Assembly (NCBI RefSeq): GCF_016919445.1 | Contig: NZ_CP070356.1 | Span: 5,707,502 to 5,771,501 of the forward strand | Reading direction: 5' to 3' | DNA length: 64,000 nt | Source: Pseudomonas sp. PDNC002 | GTDB taxonomy: Bacteria > Pseudomonadota > Gammaproteobacteria > Pseudomonadales > Pseudomonadaceae | Shown: piece after piece, positions 52,100 to 61,592 of the stretch | How the letters are laid out: the number at the start of each line of letters is the position of its first letter | Numbering within the stretch: the first letter of the stretch is position 1 | Notes under the pieces: generated by a model | Databases searched by the model: none | What the model was told of the DNA's origin: nothing | The model's input: only the letters and a program-made list of their open reading frames with translations | Position numbers and translations under genes: made by a program

Positions 52100-52951
52100 T
52101 CAGGCGGAACGAAACGACCGCGCACAGGCATGGCGATATTCGCCGGGGCCGACGCCATAGGCCTGTTTGAACTGCCTGCTAAGGTGACTCTGGTCGGCGA
52201 AGCCCAGCTGCATCGCCACGTTCACCGGCATACAGCCTTGCTTGAGCAACGCGCGCGCCTGCTCCAGGCGGCGCTGCTTGAGCCAGGCGTGGGGAGGCAG
52301 ACCGGTGGCCTTGCGGAACACGCGGGCGAAGTGGAAGGGCGAAAGTCCGACGGCAGCGGCCAGCTCCTCCAGCGAGGGAGGCTCCATCAGTCGCGCGCCG
52401 AGCAATTCGCGCGCTCGTGCCACGGCGATGGGCTCATTTCCGGCTGGCGGAGCCTCGGGAATCCGCGCGTGGCGCTGGAACAGCAACAGCAGCGCCTCGC
52501 GCCAGCAGGTCTGGCGCTGCAGCACGCTGGCATCGGAATCCACCAGACGGTGCGCGGCGAAGAGCGCCTGCACCAGCTCCGGATCCTGCACCACGCTGGC
52601 GTCGAAGGACGGCGTGCCGCCTGCGCCCAGCTCCAGTTCCTCCAGCACGCCGGAGACCTGCGCCAGCTCCGGGTAGAAGCCGCGATAACGCCAGCCGGCC
52701 TCGTCGGCCTTGGAGCCGGTGTGAACCTCATCAGGGTTGATCAACACCACGCTGCCGGCCGGAGCGAAATGCTCGGCGCCGCGATGGTGGAAGCGCTGGG
52801 CGCCCTGCTCGATCATCACGAAGGCGAAGCCCTCATGGACATGGGGCGAGAACACCTGCTCGATGTAGCGCGCGTGCAGCAACTCGACGCCGCCCAGCTC
52901 CTGGGCGCGCCAGAAGCGGGTGCGTTCACCGCTTGCGTCGTGTTCTGTCAT
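52100..52951 (-). CDS. AraC-family transcriptional regulator
   Basis: 283 aa. An N-terminal cupin ligand domain (VLINPDEVHTGSKADEAGWRYRGFYPEL near residues 70-97) is followed by two C-terminal helix-turn-helix motifs (SLEELAAAVGLSPFHFARVFRKATGLPPHAWL and NVAMQLGFADQSHLSRQFKQAYGVGPGEYRH). It resembles AraC activators of amino-acid exporters and of siderophore receptors. Genomic position suggests it controls the TonB receptor. The last residues RSFRSA are basic. Confidence 0.9.
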   Translation of the reverse strand: MTEHDASGERTRFWRAQELGGVELLHARYIEQVFSPHVHEGFAFVMIEQGAQRFHHRGAEHFAPAGSVVLINPDEVHTGSKADEAGWRYRGFYPELAQVSGVLEELELGAGGTPSFDASVVQDPELVQALFAAHRLVDSDASVLQRQTCWREALLLLFQRHARIPEAPPAGNEPIAVARARELLGARLMEPPSLEELAAAVGLSPFHFARVFRKATGLPPHAWLKQRRLEQARALLKQGCMPVNVAMQLGFADQSHLSRQFKQAYGVGPGEYRHACARSFRSA

Positions 52952-53024
52952 GCACTACCCCATTGCAGCTCCGCCGGCGCCTTGGCCGGGAGCATTGCGT
53001 TGTCCGAAGCATCCGTGCTCGTGC

Positions 53025-53208
53025 CCCCTCACCCCAGCCCTCTCCCGGAGGGAGAGGGAGCAGTCAGTGCCGGCTGAAACTGTGGTTTCACCCTGTGCCG
53101 ATCAGCCCTCTTCCATCGGGAGAAGGGCAGCCCGTACCGGCTGACTCGGGAGTTTCATCCCGCGCCGATCAGTCCCCTCTCCCATGGGGAGAGGGTTAGG
53201 GTGAGGGG
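53025..53208. repeat. CCCTC-type palindromic element, subtype 1
   Basis: About 184 bp with the ends CCCCTCACCCCAGCCC and GGGTTAGGGTGAGGGG, almost identical to those of 8462-8638. Internal repeats contain gaaactgtggtttcaccctg-like and gccgatcag segments in three degenerate copies. It occupies most of the gap between the AraC and acetyltransferase genes. Confidence 0.8.
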
Positions 53209-53234
53209 TTCAGATGCCGCAGACAGAATATCAC

Positions 53235-53804
53235 TCAGCCGACGAAACCAGCTTCCAGCGCGGCCTTCACCTGCGGCCATTCCTGATCGGTGATGCTGTA
53301 GAGGATGGTGTCGTCCAGCCGCCCGCCGGCCAGGCGCCGGTGATTGCGCAATACACCCTCGCGCACCGCGCCAAGCTTCTCGATGGCGCGCTGCGAGCGT
53401 TCGTTGCTGGCGGCGGTCTTGAACTGCACACGGACCATCTTCCAGCTGTCGAAGGCGTGGCGCAGCATCAGGTACTTCATGGTGGCGTTGAGACCGCTGC
53501 CGTGCTGACTCTGGTCCAGCCAGGTGGCGCCGATCTCGCAGGCCGGCAGCGCCGGGAGGAAGTCCATGAAGCGCGTGGTGCCGACGATCTGGTTGCCCAG
53601 GCGCACCACCAGCGGCAGCGCGCGGCCCTCGCGCTGGTCCGCCAGCCCCTGGCGGTACCAGTCGGGACGAGCCGGTGCGCTCATGAACTGCAGGACGTCG
53701 CGATTCTGCTCCGCCAGGGTCACCAGGTCCGGTACGTCGGCCTCCACCATCGGCTCCAGGCGCAAGGCCCCGCGCTGCAAGGTGATCGGTAGCGGTCTGA
53801 ACAT
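53235..53804 (-). CDS. GNAT acetyltransferase, RimJ/RimL-like
   Basis: 189 aa. It is the RimJ/RimL branch of GNAT: LRLEPMVEADVPDLVTLAEQN at the start, GTTRFMDF, GATWLDQSQHGSGLNATMKYLMLRHAF and TAASNERSQRAIEKLGAVREGVLRNHRRLAGGRLDDTILYSI. These proteins acetylate protein N-termini or small molecules; the substrate is unknown. A GGAGG site precedes the ATG at 53804. The much longer frame running to 56030 on this strand is antisense shadow of the kinase gene. Confidence 0.88.
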   Translation of the reverse strand: MFRPLPITLQRGALRLEPMVEADVPDLVTLAEQNRDVLQFMSAPARPDWYRQGLADQREGRALPLVVRLGNQIVGTTRFMDFLPALPACEIGATWLDQSQHGSGLNATMKYLMLRHAFDSWKMVRVQFKTAASNERSQRAIEKLGAVREGVLRNHRRLAGGRLDDTILYSITDQEWPQVKAALEAGFVG

Positions 53805-54065
53805 GGCGCCCTCCTCGAAACTCAACGCGAAATCATCGCTCACATCAGAGCGTAGCGGCCCGCTGAAGTGCCGCGCACCGGAACGGGCGCGACGGACGGA
53901 CCGCGAAAAGGCCGGCAAGCTACCAGCCCGGCGCCCGCCCCTCAAGTGTGAGGCGCGACACAGCGCCACTGAGACATTGGTAGCAGGCGTCTGACAGTTT
54001 CTGACTTTGGTGCGAAACTGCTGCGAGCGCTCCTGCGGGGGAGCCAGTTCATTTCCGGAGTCAGC

Positions 54066-57000
54066 ATGTCGTTGTCCAGTGGGTTGATCGCAACGGTCGC
54101 CCTGCTCTACATGGCGGTCCTGTTCGCCATTGCGTTCTATGGCGACCGCCGTCGCGCCCCTCTTTCGCCGCGTGTCCGCGCCTGGGTCTACAGCCTCTCG
54201 CTGGCGGTGTACTGCACCAGCTGGACCTTCTTCGGCGCCGTCGGCCAGGCCGCCGGACAGCTCTGGTCGTTCCTGCCGATCTACGTCGGCCCCGTGCTGC
54301 TGATGCTCTTCGCGCCCTGGGTGCTGCAGAAGATGATCGTCATCAGCAAGCAGGAGAACATCACCTCCATCGCCGACTTCATCGCCGCACGCTACGGCAA
54401 GTCCCAGGCACTGGCCGTGGTGGTGGCGCTGATCTGCATCGTCTGCGTGCTGCCCTACATCGCCCTGCAGCTCAAGGGCATCGTGCTCGGCGTGAACCTG
54501 CTGATCGGCGCCGGGCCCGATTCGGGCGGCATCCGCGCCCAGGACACGGCGCTCATCGTGTCGCTGATCCTGGCCCTGTTCACCATCGTCTTCGGCACCC
54601 GTAACCTGGACGTCACCGAACACCACCGCGGCATGGTGCTGGCCATCGCCTTCGAATCCCTGGTCAAGCTCACCGCTTTCCTCGCCGTTGGCATCTTCGT
54701 CACCTACGGCCTCTACGACGGCTTCGGTGACCTGCTGGACAAGGCCCGTGTCGCCCCGCAGCTCACCGAGTACTGGCAGGAAACCGTGCACTGGCCGGGC
54801 ATGCTGCTGCAGACCGGCGTGGCAATGACCGCCATCATGTGCCTGCCCCGGCAGTTCCATGTGCTGGTGGTGGAAAACATCGAGCCGCGCGACCTGAACC
54901 TGGCACGCTGGGTATTCCCCGCCTATCTCGTGCTCGCCGCGCTGTTCGTGGTGCCCATCGCCCTGGCCGGACAGATGCAACTGCCGGCGGGCGTGATGCC
55001 GGACTCCTTCGTGATCAGCCTGCCGCTGGCCGAAGCCCATCCGGCGCTGGCCCTGCTGGCCTTCATCGGCGGCGCCTCGGCGGCCACCGGCATGGTCATC
55101 GTCGCCAGCGTGGCGCTGTCCACCATGGTCTCCAACGACATGCTGCTGCCCTGGCTGCTGCGCCGCAAAGGCGAGGCCGAACAGCCCTTCGAGGTATTCC
55201 GTCACTGGCTGCTGACCGTGCGCCGGGTGAGCATCGCGCTGATCCTGCTGTTGGCCTACGTCAGCTACCGGCTGCTGGGGTCCACCGCAAGCCTGGCCAC
55301 CATCGGCCAGATCGCCTTCGCCGCCATCGCCCAGCTGGGCCCGGCGATGATCGGCGCGCTGTACTGGAAGCAGGCCAACCGTCGCGGCGTGTTCGCCGGC
55401 CTCGCCGCCGGCTCTTTCCTCTGGGCCTACACGCTGGTGCTGCCGGTGGTCGCCAAGGGACTCGGCTGGTCGCTGGAAAGCTTCCCCGGCCTGGCCTGGC
55501 TCGCCGGCCGCCCGTTCGGCCTGATGATCGAGCCACTGACCCTGGGTGTGCTGCTCTCGCTGATCGGCAACTTCGCGCTGTTCGGCCTGGTCTCGGTGTT
55601 CTCCCGCACCCGCGTCTCCGAACACTGGCAGGCCAGCCGCTTCATCGGCCAGGAAATCTCGCAGAAACTCAGCTCGCGTTCGATGCTCGCGGTGCAGCTG
55701 GAAGACCTGCTGATGCTCGCCGCGCGCTTCGTCGGCGAGGAGCGCGCGCGGCAGAGCTTCATCCGCTTCGCCTACCGCCAGGGCAAGGGCTTCACGCCCA
55801 GCCAGAACGCCAACGACGAGTGGATCGCCCACACCGAACGCCTGCTCGCCGGCGTGCTCGGCGCCTCCTCCGCGCGCGCCGTGGTGAAGGCCGCCATCGA
55901 AGGCCGCGAGATGCAGGTGGAGGACGTGGTGAAGATCGCCGACGAAGCCTCCGAAGTGCTGCAGTTCAACCGCGCACTGCTGCAAGGCGCCATCGAGAAC
56001 ATCACCCAGGGCATCAGCGTGGTCGACCAATCACTGCGCCTGGTGGCCTGGAACCACCGCTACCTGGAGCTGTTCGATTACCCCGAAGGCCTGATCTACG
56101 TCGGCCGGCCCATCGCCGACATCATCCGCTACAACGCCGAGCGCAACCTGTGCGGACCGGGCGACCCGGACCTGCATGTGGCCAAGCGCCTGTACTGGAT
56201 GCGCCAGGGCACGCCGCACACCTCCGAGCGGCTGTTCCCCAATGGCCGGGTGATCGAGCTGATCGGCAACCCGATGCCCGGCGGCGGCTTCGTCATGAGC
56301 TTCACCGACATCACCAACTACCGCGATGCCGAGCAAGGTCTGAAAGATGCCAACGAAAGCCTGGAGCAGCGGGTGCAGGAGCGCACCTTCGAGCTGTCGC
56401 AGCTGAACCAGGCACTCACCGAGGCCAAGGGTACGGCCGAGGCGGCGAACCAATCGAAATCGCGCTTCCTCGCCGCCGTCAGCCACGACCTGATGCAGCC
56501 GCTGAACGCGGCACGGCTGTTCTCCGCCGCCCTCTCCCACCAGGAACAGCTGCCCGAGGAGGCCACCGAACTGGTGCGCCACCTGGACTCGTCGCTGCGT
56601 TCGGCGGAAGACCTGATCACCGACCTGCTGGATATCTCGCGTCTTGAGGGAGGCCGGGTCAGCGCCGACGTCGCGGCCTTCCCGCTGAGCAACCTGTACG
56701 ACACCCTCGGCGTGGAATTCCGCGTACTGGCCCAGGAGCACGGCATCGACTTCCACGTGCGCGGCAGCAAGCTGCGCGTGGAGAGCGACATCAAGCTGCT
56801 GCGCCGCGTGCTGCAGAACTTCCTTACCAATGCCTTCCGCTACGCCAAGGGCCACGTACTGCTCGGTGTACGCCGCGAGGCCGGCCATCTGCGCCTGGAA
56901 GTCTGGGACCACGGCCCGGGCATCCCGCCGGACAAGCTGCAGGTGATCTTCGAGGAATTCAAACGCCTGGACAGCCACCAGACCCGCGCCGAGAAAGGTC

Positions 57001-57542
57001 TTGGCCTGGGCCTGGCCATCGCCGACCGGCTATGCAAGGTACTTGGCCATCGCCTGCAAGTGCGCTCCTGGCCGGGCAAGGGCAGCGTGTTCAGTGTCAG
57101 CGTGCCGCTCGCGCGCCAGCCAGCCCCGACGGCGCTCAACGGGCACAAGGTGGAAACCCCGGAACAACTCAACGGTGCGCAGGTGCTCTGCGTGGACAAC
57201 GAGGACAGCATCCTCACCGGCATGAACAGTCTGCTGACCCGCTGGGGCTGCCGCGTGCTCACCGCGCGCAGCCGCGAGGAATGCCAGGCTCTGCTGGACG
57301 GCGATGCGCGCCCGCAACTGGCGCTGATCGACTACCACCTGGACGATGGGGAACTGGGCACCGACCTCATGGCCTGGCTGCGCACCCGCCTGGGCGAGCC
57401 GGTGCCGGGCGTGGTGATCAGCGCGGACGCCCGCCCCGAACTGGTGGCGCAGATCCACGCGGCCGGGCTGGACTTCCTGCCCAAGCCGGTGAAGCCGGCG
57501 GCGCTGAGGGCGCTGTTGAGTCGGCATCTGAGCCTGCGGTGA
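54066..57542 (+). CDS. mxtR: Symporter-like hybrid sensor histidine kinase MxtR/CrbS
   Basis: 1158 aa. The N-terminal 520 residues are a sodium:solute-symporter-like domain with about 13 helices (SIADFIAARYGKSQALA, PRQFHVLVVENI). Then follow a linker, a PAS domain (about 645-765; LLQGAIENITQGISVVDQSLRLVAWN), a coiled coil, a histidine kinase with phospho-His H807 in AAVSHDLMQPLNAARL, an ATPase domain (NFLTNAFRYA, DHGPGIP, GLGLGLAIAD), and a receiver with D1089 in LIDYHLDD. Family members CrbS/MxtR act with a LuxR-type regulator (CrbR/ErdR, encoded elsewhere) to control acetate use, including actP and acsA. Flanks are unrelated genes. Confidence 0.92.
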   Translation: MSLSSGLIATVALLYMAVLFAIAFYGDRRRAPLSPRVRAWVYSLSLAVYCTSWTFFGAVGQAAGQLWSFLPIYVGPVLLMLFAPWVLQKMIVISKQENITSIADFIAARYGKSQALAVVVALICIVCVLPYIALQLKGIVLGVNLLIGAGPDSGGIRAQDTALIVSLILALFTIVFGTRNLDVTEHHRGMVLAIAFESLVKLTAFLAVGIFVTYGLYDGFGDLLDKARVAPQLTEYWQETVHWPGMLLQTGVAMTAIMCLPRQFHVLVVENIEPRDLNLARWVFPAYLVLAALFVVPIALAGQMQLPAGVMPDSFVISLPLAEAHPALALLAFIGGASAATGMVIVASVALSTMVSNDMLLPWLLRRKGEAEQPFEVFRHWLLTVRRVSIALILLLAYVSYRLLGSTASLATIGQIAFAAIAQLGPAMIGALYWKQANRRGVFAGLAAGSFLWAYTLVLPVVAKGLGWSLESFPGLAWLAGRPFGLMIEPLTLGVLLSLIGNFALFGLVSVFSRTRVSEHWQASRFIGQEISQKLSSRSMLAVQLEDLLMLAARFVGEERARQSFIRFAYRQGKGFTPSQNANDEWIAHTERLLAGVLGASSARAVVKAAIEGREMQVEDVVKIADEASEVLQFNRALLQGAIENITQGISVVDQSLRLVAWNHRYLELFDYPEGLIYVGRPIADIIRYNAERNLCGPGDPDLHVAKRLYWMRQGTPHTSERLFPNGRVIELIGNPMPGGGFVMSFTDITNYRDAEQGLKDANESLEQRVQERTFELSQLNQALTEAKGTAEAANQSKSRFLAAVSHDLMQPLNAARLFSAALSHQEQLPEEATELVRHLDSSLRSAEDLITDLLDISRLEGGRVSADVAAFPLSNLYDTLGVEFRVLAQEHGIDFHVRGSKLRVESDIKLLRRVLQNFLTNAFRYAKGHVLLGVRREAGHLRLEVWDHGPGIPPDKLQVIFEEFKRLDSHQTRAEKGLGLGLAIADRLCKVLGHRLQVRSWPGKGSVFSVSVPLARQPAPTALNGHKVETPEQLNGAQVLCVDNEDSILTGMNSLLTRWGCRVLTARSREECQALLDGDARPQLALIDYHLDDGELGTDLMAWLRTRLGEPVPGVVISADARPELVAQIHAAGLDFLPKPVKPAALRALLSRHLSLR

Positions 57543-57564
57543 TGGTCCTCAGCGCGGGCCAGAC

Positions 57565-57705
57565 ACCCTCTCCCCCGCCCTCTCCCTGAAGGGAGAGGGA
57601 GTTATCCGTGCCGTTCTTGGTTATGTGCCATCCTGCGAGCGCCGATCTTTCATCGCGCTCCGGACCAGTCCCCTCTCCCTTTAGGGAGAGGGTTAGGGAG
57701 AGGGT
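57565..57705. repeat. CCCTC-type palindromic element, subtype 2
   Basis: About 141 bp with ends ACCCTCTCCCCCGCCC and GGGTTAGGGAGAGGGT and inner arms CCCTCTCCCTGAAGGGAGAG and CCCTCTCCCTTTAGGGAGAG. It has the same left end as the element at 29142. It lies between the convergent mxtR and DMT transporter genes and may end both transcripts. Confidence 0.8.
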
Positions 57706-57729
57706 CCTCCCGGCCGCTCCGCGCTCGAC

Positions 57730-58188
57730 TCAAACCACCCTCCCCCGCCACTGCAACAACACCACCCCAGCAATGATCAGCCCGACAGCCAGGAATCCTT
57801 CCGGCGACAACCGCCGCACCGTGAATCCAGCCCAACCGAACTGATCGCACAAGGCCGACATCAGCATCTGCCCGGCCACCACGCAGGCCAGGAAAGTCGC
57901 CGCCCCCAGCTGCGGCGCCAGCATCACCGCCACCGTCAGATACGCCGCGCCGAACAGCCCGCCCAGCCAGCCCCACCAGGGTGTGGTGGCAATTCCGGCG
58001 GCGGCCGGGAGCGGTACGCGGAACGCCAGCAGCGCGATGATCACCGCCGCCAGGCTGACACCCAGCGACGTCAGGCTGGCGCTCAGCGGATGGCCCAGTT
58101 GGCGACCGAGCAACGAGTTGCTGCCGGCCTGTAGCGCCACCAGCGCCCCGACACCAATGGCGGGCAGGAGCAGAAGCAGTTTCGACAT
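57730..58188 (-). CDS. DMT-family transporter (DUF606/YdcZ type)
   Basis: 152 aa with five predicted helices. It begins MSKLLLLLPAIGVGALVALQAGSNSLLGRQLGHPLSASLTS, the half-size EamA-like DUF606 pattern in which pairs of such proteins form a transporter. There is only one copy here. It is divergent from a LysR regulator 83 bp away, so it is the probable target. The substrate is unknown. Confidence 0.88.
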   Translation of the reverse strand: MSKLLLLLPAIGVGALVALQAGSNSLLGRQLGHPLSASLTSLGVSLAAVIIALLAFRVPLPAAAGIATTPWWGWLGGLFGAAYLTVAVMLAPQLGAATFLACVVAGQMLMSALCDQFGWAGFTVRRLSPEGFLAVGLIIAGVVLLQWRGRVV

Positions 58189-58271
58189 TGAAGATTCTCC
58201 ATGGCTTGTCGATGGCGACCAGCTTCTGCTATCCATCTGGCGCATGGAAATGAATGATTGGTACAACCTGA

Positions 58272-59216
58272 ATGCACTCGATTCATGACTTGCGCCGCAT
58301 CGACCTCAACCTGCTGGTGATCCTCGACGCCCTGCTCGATGAGCGCCACGTCTCCCGCGCCGCCGAGCGGTTGGCCATGACCCAGCCGGCGGTCAGCCAT
58401 GCCCTGAATCGTCTGCGCGATCTGCTGGACGATCCCTTGCTGATCCGCGTTGGCAACCAGATGCAGCTGACCCGCCGCGGCTTCGAACTGGCCGGGCCAC
58501 TGCGCGAGTTGCTCGGCGGCGTGCGTCGGCTGGTGCTGGGAGACGACTTCGATCCCGCCAGCGCGGAGCTGGAGCTGCGTCTGGGGCTGTCGGACTACGG
58601 TGCCTGGGTGGCACTCCCCGCCCTGTTGCCGATGCTCCGTCGCGAGGCACCGGGCATCCATCTGGACGTTCGCCAGGCCTCCCGCCTGGACATGGCCGAG
58701 CAGGTCGCCCGCGGCGAGCTGGACGGCGCCCTCGGCGTCTTCCCGCTGCTGCCCGAAGGCGTGCGTGCGCAACGCCTGTTCGAGGAACGCTTCGTCTGCC
58801 TCTGCGCCACCGACACCCTGGGCGGGCGAGATCGCCTGGGGTTGGACGAATACCTCGCCGCGCCCCATTTGCGCGTAGCGCTCCAGCAGAATCCGGCCGA
58901 GGAGATCGATAGCCACCTGGAGCGCCTGGGCCGGCGCCGCAAAGTGGCCGCAACCGTGCCGCACTTCAGCGTCGCGCCTGCCTTGCTGGCGGGCACCGAC
59001 CTGGTCCTGACCATTGCCGCCCGCATGCTCCCGGACGATCTCGGCGCCCACGGCCTGGCATGCTTCGAACCGCCACTGCACCTGGCGCGCTTCGACTTCG
59101 TGCAGATCTGGTCCGACGCCAGCGACGACGATCCGGCACGTCGCTGGCTGCGCGGCAAGTTGGCCCAGGCCAGCGGCCTTGACCTACGGCAATCGCCACG
59201 CGGGCGCCTGACCTAG
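58272..59216 (+). CDS. LysR-family transcriptional regulator
   Basis: 314 aa. The N-terminal helix-turn-helix RIDLNLLVILDALLDERHVSRAAERLAMTQPAVSHALNRLRDLLDDPLLIR belongs to the NodD/SyrM/LeuO-like LysR branch, and a C-terminal two-lobe effector domain follows. It is divergent from the DMT transporter, the usual LysR-target layout. I see no decisive T-N11-A site in the short gap. Confidence 0.92.
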   Translation: MHSIHDLRRIDLNLLVILDALLDERHVSRAAERLAMTQPAVSHALNRLRDLLDDPLLIRVGNQMQLTRRGFELAGPLRELLGGVRRLVLGDDFDPASAELELRLGLSDYGAWVALPALLPMLRREAPGIHLDVRQASRLDMAEQVARGELDGALGVFPLLPEGVRAQRLFEERFVCLCATDTLGGRDRLGLDEYLAAPHLRVALQQNPAEEIDSHLERLGRRRKVAATVPHFSVAPALLAGTDLVLTIAARMLPDDLGAHGLACFEPPLHLARFDFVQIWSDASDDDPARRWLRGKLAQASGLDLRQSPRGRLT

Positions 59217-59251
59217 ACTGCCGGAAGCCCATTCCACAGGCACCTCCCCCC

Positions 59252-60502
59252 ATGCTGGAAACCGTCCTGGACCTCACCACCGCCCTCGCCATCGGCCTGC
59301 TGATCGGCGCCGAGCGCGGCTGGCGCCAGCGCGACAGCGACGACCTGCGGCAGATAGCCGGGTTGCGCACCTTCGCCCTGACTGGCCTGCTCGGCGGATT
59401 GGCGGCGCTGCTGGGCGCCCATCTGGGCGTGGCGGTGTGGGTCGCGGTACTCGGCGCCATCGCCCTGCTCGCCCTCGCCGGCTACCTGGGCGACCTGCGG
59501 CGCAGCGGCGACCAGGGCATGACCAGCGAAATCGCCTTGTTGGCCACGTTCGTCCTCGGCAGCCTGGCCGTGACCGATCAGCGCCTGCTGGCCGCTGGCT
59601 GCGCCGTGGTCGTGGCGCTACTGCTGAGCCTCAAGGAAACCCTGCGCACGGCACTTCGGCGCTTGACCCTGGCCGAGCTGTCCGGCGCCTTCAAGCTGCT
59701 GTTCATCTCGGTCGTGCTGCTACCGGTGCTGCCCGACCAGGGCTACGGCCCGTGGAAGGTGTTCAACCCTTACGCCACCTGGTGGATGGTGGTGCTGATC
59801 GCCGGCCTGGGCTTCGCCGCGTACCTGGCCATCCGCCTGGTCGGCGAGCGCAAGGGCCTGCTGATCACCGCACTGCTCGGCGGGATCATCTCGTCCACCG
59901 CCATGACCCTCACCCTGGCCCGCATGCACCAGCGCCGAGCGTTGGAGCCGCTGCTGGCCAGCGGGTTGCTGGCGACCTCGGCGTTGATGTTTCCGCGGGT
60001 GATGCTGGAAATCGGCGCGCTCAACCCGGCGCTGCTGGGCAAGCTGGCCGCGCCGCTGGCCGTGGCGACGCTGGTCTACGCCGCCGGCGCGCTCTACCAC
60101 TGGAGGCGCTCCCGGGAAACGAATGGCGCGGCCGCCAGCGAAGCGCCGTTGCGCAACCCCTTCGAGCTCATGCCGGCGCTGCGGTTCGCCGCGCTGCTGG
60201 CACTGATCCTGTTCCTGGTCGAAGCGTCCCGCCGCTACCTCGGCGATGTGGGCGTGTACCTGGTCTCGCTGATTTCCGGGCTGGCCGACGTGGACGCCAT
60301 CACGCTGTCCCTCGCCCGCGGCGCGCAGGGTGATCTGGCCAGCACGGTGGCGGCCCAGGGCATCGCCCTGGCGGTGCTGAGCAACAGCCTGGTGAAAGGC
60401 GCGCTGATCCTGATGGCGGGAGGACGGCGGCTGGCGCTGCTGACGCTGCCGGTGTGCGCGGCAGGCCTGCTGTGTGCCGGCGCAGTGTTGCTGCTCGGTT
60501 GA
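59252..60502 (+). CDS. MgtC/SapB-like membrane protein with DUF4010 domain
   Basis: 416 aa with about twelve helices. The N-terminal MgtC-like domain (LTTALAIGLLIGAERGWRQRD and RTFALTGLLGGLAALLG) is followed by a DUF4010 domain (LLITALLGGIISSTAMTLTLARMHQRR and VSLISGLADVDAITLSLARGAQ). Function is unknown; a metal or ion transport role is often proposed. It follows the LysR gene by 35 bp and may be co-transcribed. It ends directly against the convergent MerR gene with no gap. Confidence 0.88.
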   Translation: MLETVLDLTTALAIGLLIGAERGWRQRDSDDLRQIAGLRTFALTGLLGGLAALLGAHLGVAVWVAVLGAIALLALAGYLGDLRRSGDQGMTSEIALLATFVLGSLAVTDQRLLAAGCAVVVALLLSLKETLRTALRRLTLAELSGAFKLLFISVVLLPVLPDQGYGPWKVFNPYATWWMVVLIAGLGFAAYLAIRLVGERKGLLITALLGGIISSTAMTLTLARMHQRRALEPLLASGLLATSALMFPRVMLEIGALNPALLGKLAAPLAVATLVYAAGALYHWRRSRETNGAAASEAPLRNPFELMPALRFAALLALILFLVEASRRYLGDVGVYLVSLISGLADVDAITLSLARGAQGDLASTVAAQGIALAVLSNSLVKGALILMAGGRRLALLTLPVCAAGLLCAGAVLLLG

Positions 60503-61321
60503 TCAGTCGGGCGTTTCCAGGCGCCGGAGGATCTCCCCGACGCGCTCGCCGAGCATCTCGTTGGCCGAGCGTTTCAGGCCACGCGCCAGCTCCACCAGCA
60601 CCACCTGTTCCGCCACCGGGCGCAGGCGCTGGAACACCTCGGCGAGGCGCTCCAGATCTTCCGCGCCAGGCAGCAGATCGACGCCAGGCTTGTCCACCAG
60701 GTGGGTCACCACCAGCCGCACGATGCCGGCGGCGAGGTGCTCGGTATCCGTGCGCAACACGGCCAGATGGTCCAGCAGCGCGGCCAGCGGGATACCGGCG
60801 CGGTACAACTCGACGCCGGCGTTGAACAACCGCGGGCTGGGGATGCTGATGCGTTCGCCATCAAAGGCCAGCAGGCCCTGCGCCAGCGCCTGGTCGATCA
60901 CGGCGTCGTTGAGTTCGTCACCGAAGAGTGCCTGCAGATCGCTGAACTCGATGTTGCCGGGCGACTCCAGGTTCCACGGACCGACGATGGCTTCGTCGAG
61001 GCCGAGCACGTGGTCCAGGTCGTGGCCACGCTCCCAGCTCTCCAGCAGTTCCTTGATGTTGGCGATGTTGTAGCCGCGCTCCAGCAGGCGGTTGATCAGC
61101 CGCAGGCGGCGCAGGTGGCTGGCGAAATACACCCCGGCACGGCCCCGGCGTTCCGGCGGCGGCAGCAGGCCGCGATCCTGGTAGGCGCGCAGGTTGCGCA
61201 CCGTGGTGCCGCCCTCGCGGGCCAGCTCATCCACGGAATACTCGCGCTCGTCCTCCATCGCGGAGGGCGCGTCGTCCGGGCGTTGCAGCAGGCGCTGCAG
61301 GAGGTTCAGGGGTGTGCTCAT
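60503..61321 (-). CDS. MerR-family transcriptional regulator
   Basis: 272 aa, longer than metal-sensing MerRs. The N-terminal winged helix (EYSVDELAREGGTTVRNLRAYQDRGLLPPPERRGRAGVYFASHLRRLRLINRLLERG) starts near residue 26. The C-terminal 170 residues are helical with no metal-binding cysteines, so an organic effector is likely. It is divergent from the M24/hydrolase-SDR genes, which are its probable targets; a candidate dyad lies at 61548-61561. Confidence 0.9.
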   Translation of the reverse strand: MSTPLNLLQRLLQRPDDAPSAMEDEREYSVDELAREGGTTVRNLRAYQDRGLLPPPERRGRAGVYFASHLRRLRLINRLLERGYNIANIKELLESWERGHDLDHVLGLDEAIVGPWNLESPGNIEFSDLQALFGDELNDAVIDQALAQGLLAFDGERISIPSPRLFNAGVELYRAGIPLAALLDHLAVLRTDTEHLAAGIVRLVVTHLVDKPGVDLLPGAEDLERLAEVFQRLRPVAEQVVLVELARGLKRSANEMLGERVGEILRRLETPD

Positions 61322-61542
61322 GGCGCGGATGATAGTCACCGTTCCGCCCTCAGAACAATCGAAAGCACTAGTTCCAAAGTGATCCGCCGCACAGCCCGGC
61401 GGCCCAACCAAAGACGGGAACTGTACCCGCCGGATTTCTCCCTCTCGGCCGCAACCCGCGCCGCCAGCGGCTCCCCGCTGCGGTAACACTCCACGCCCGC
61501 TACGCACGCATGGCGCAACGGCAGCCGATGGGTCAGCATCGA

Positions 61543-61570
61543 TTGTGACATCGCTCGATGTAACGATAAC
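61543..61570 (+). promoter_or_regulatory. Candidate MerR-controlled promoter with central dyad
   Basis: TTGTGA (-35-like, 61543), the perfect inverted repeat ACATCG-CT-CGATGT at 61548-61561, then GATAAC (-10-like, 61565). A dyad lying between -35 and -10 is the MerR arrangement, though the 16-bp spacer is shorter than the usual 19. The rest of the gap 61322-61592 shows no other gene. Confidence 0.45.
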
Positions 61571-61592
61571 AACAACCAGCCTGGAGAAAGTC

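Noticed and set aside
53235..56030. Very long minus-strand frame joining the acetyltransferase to the region opposite mxtR
   Set aside because: Only the last 189 codons (start at 53804 with a GGAGG site) encode a GNAT domain; the rest is antisense to the kinase.
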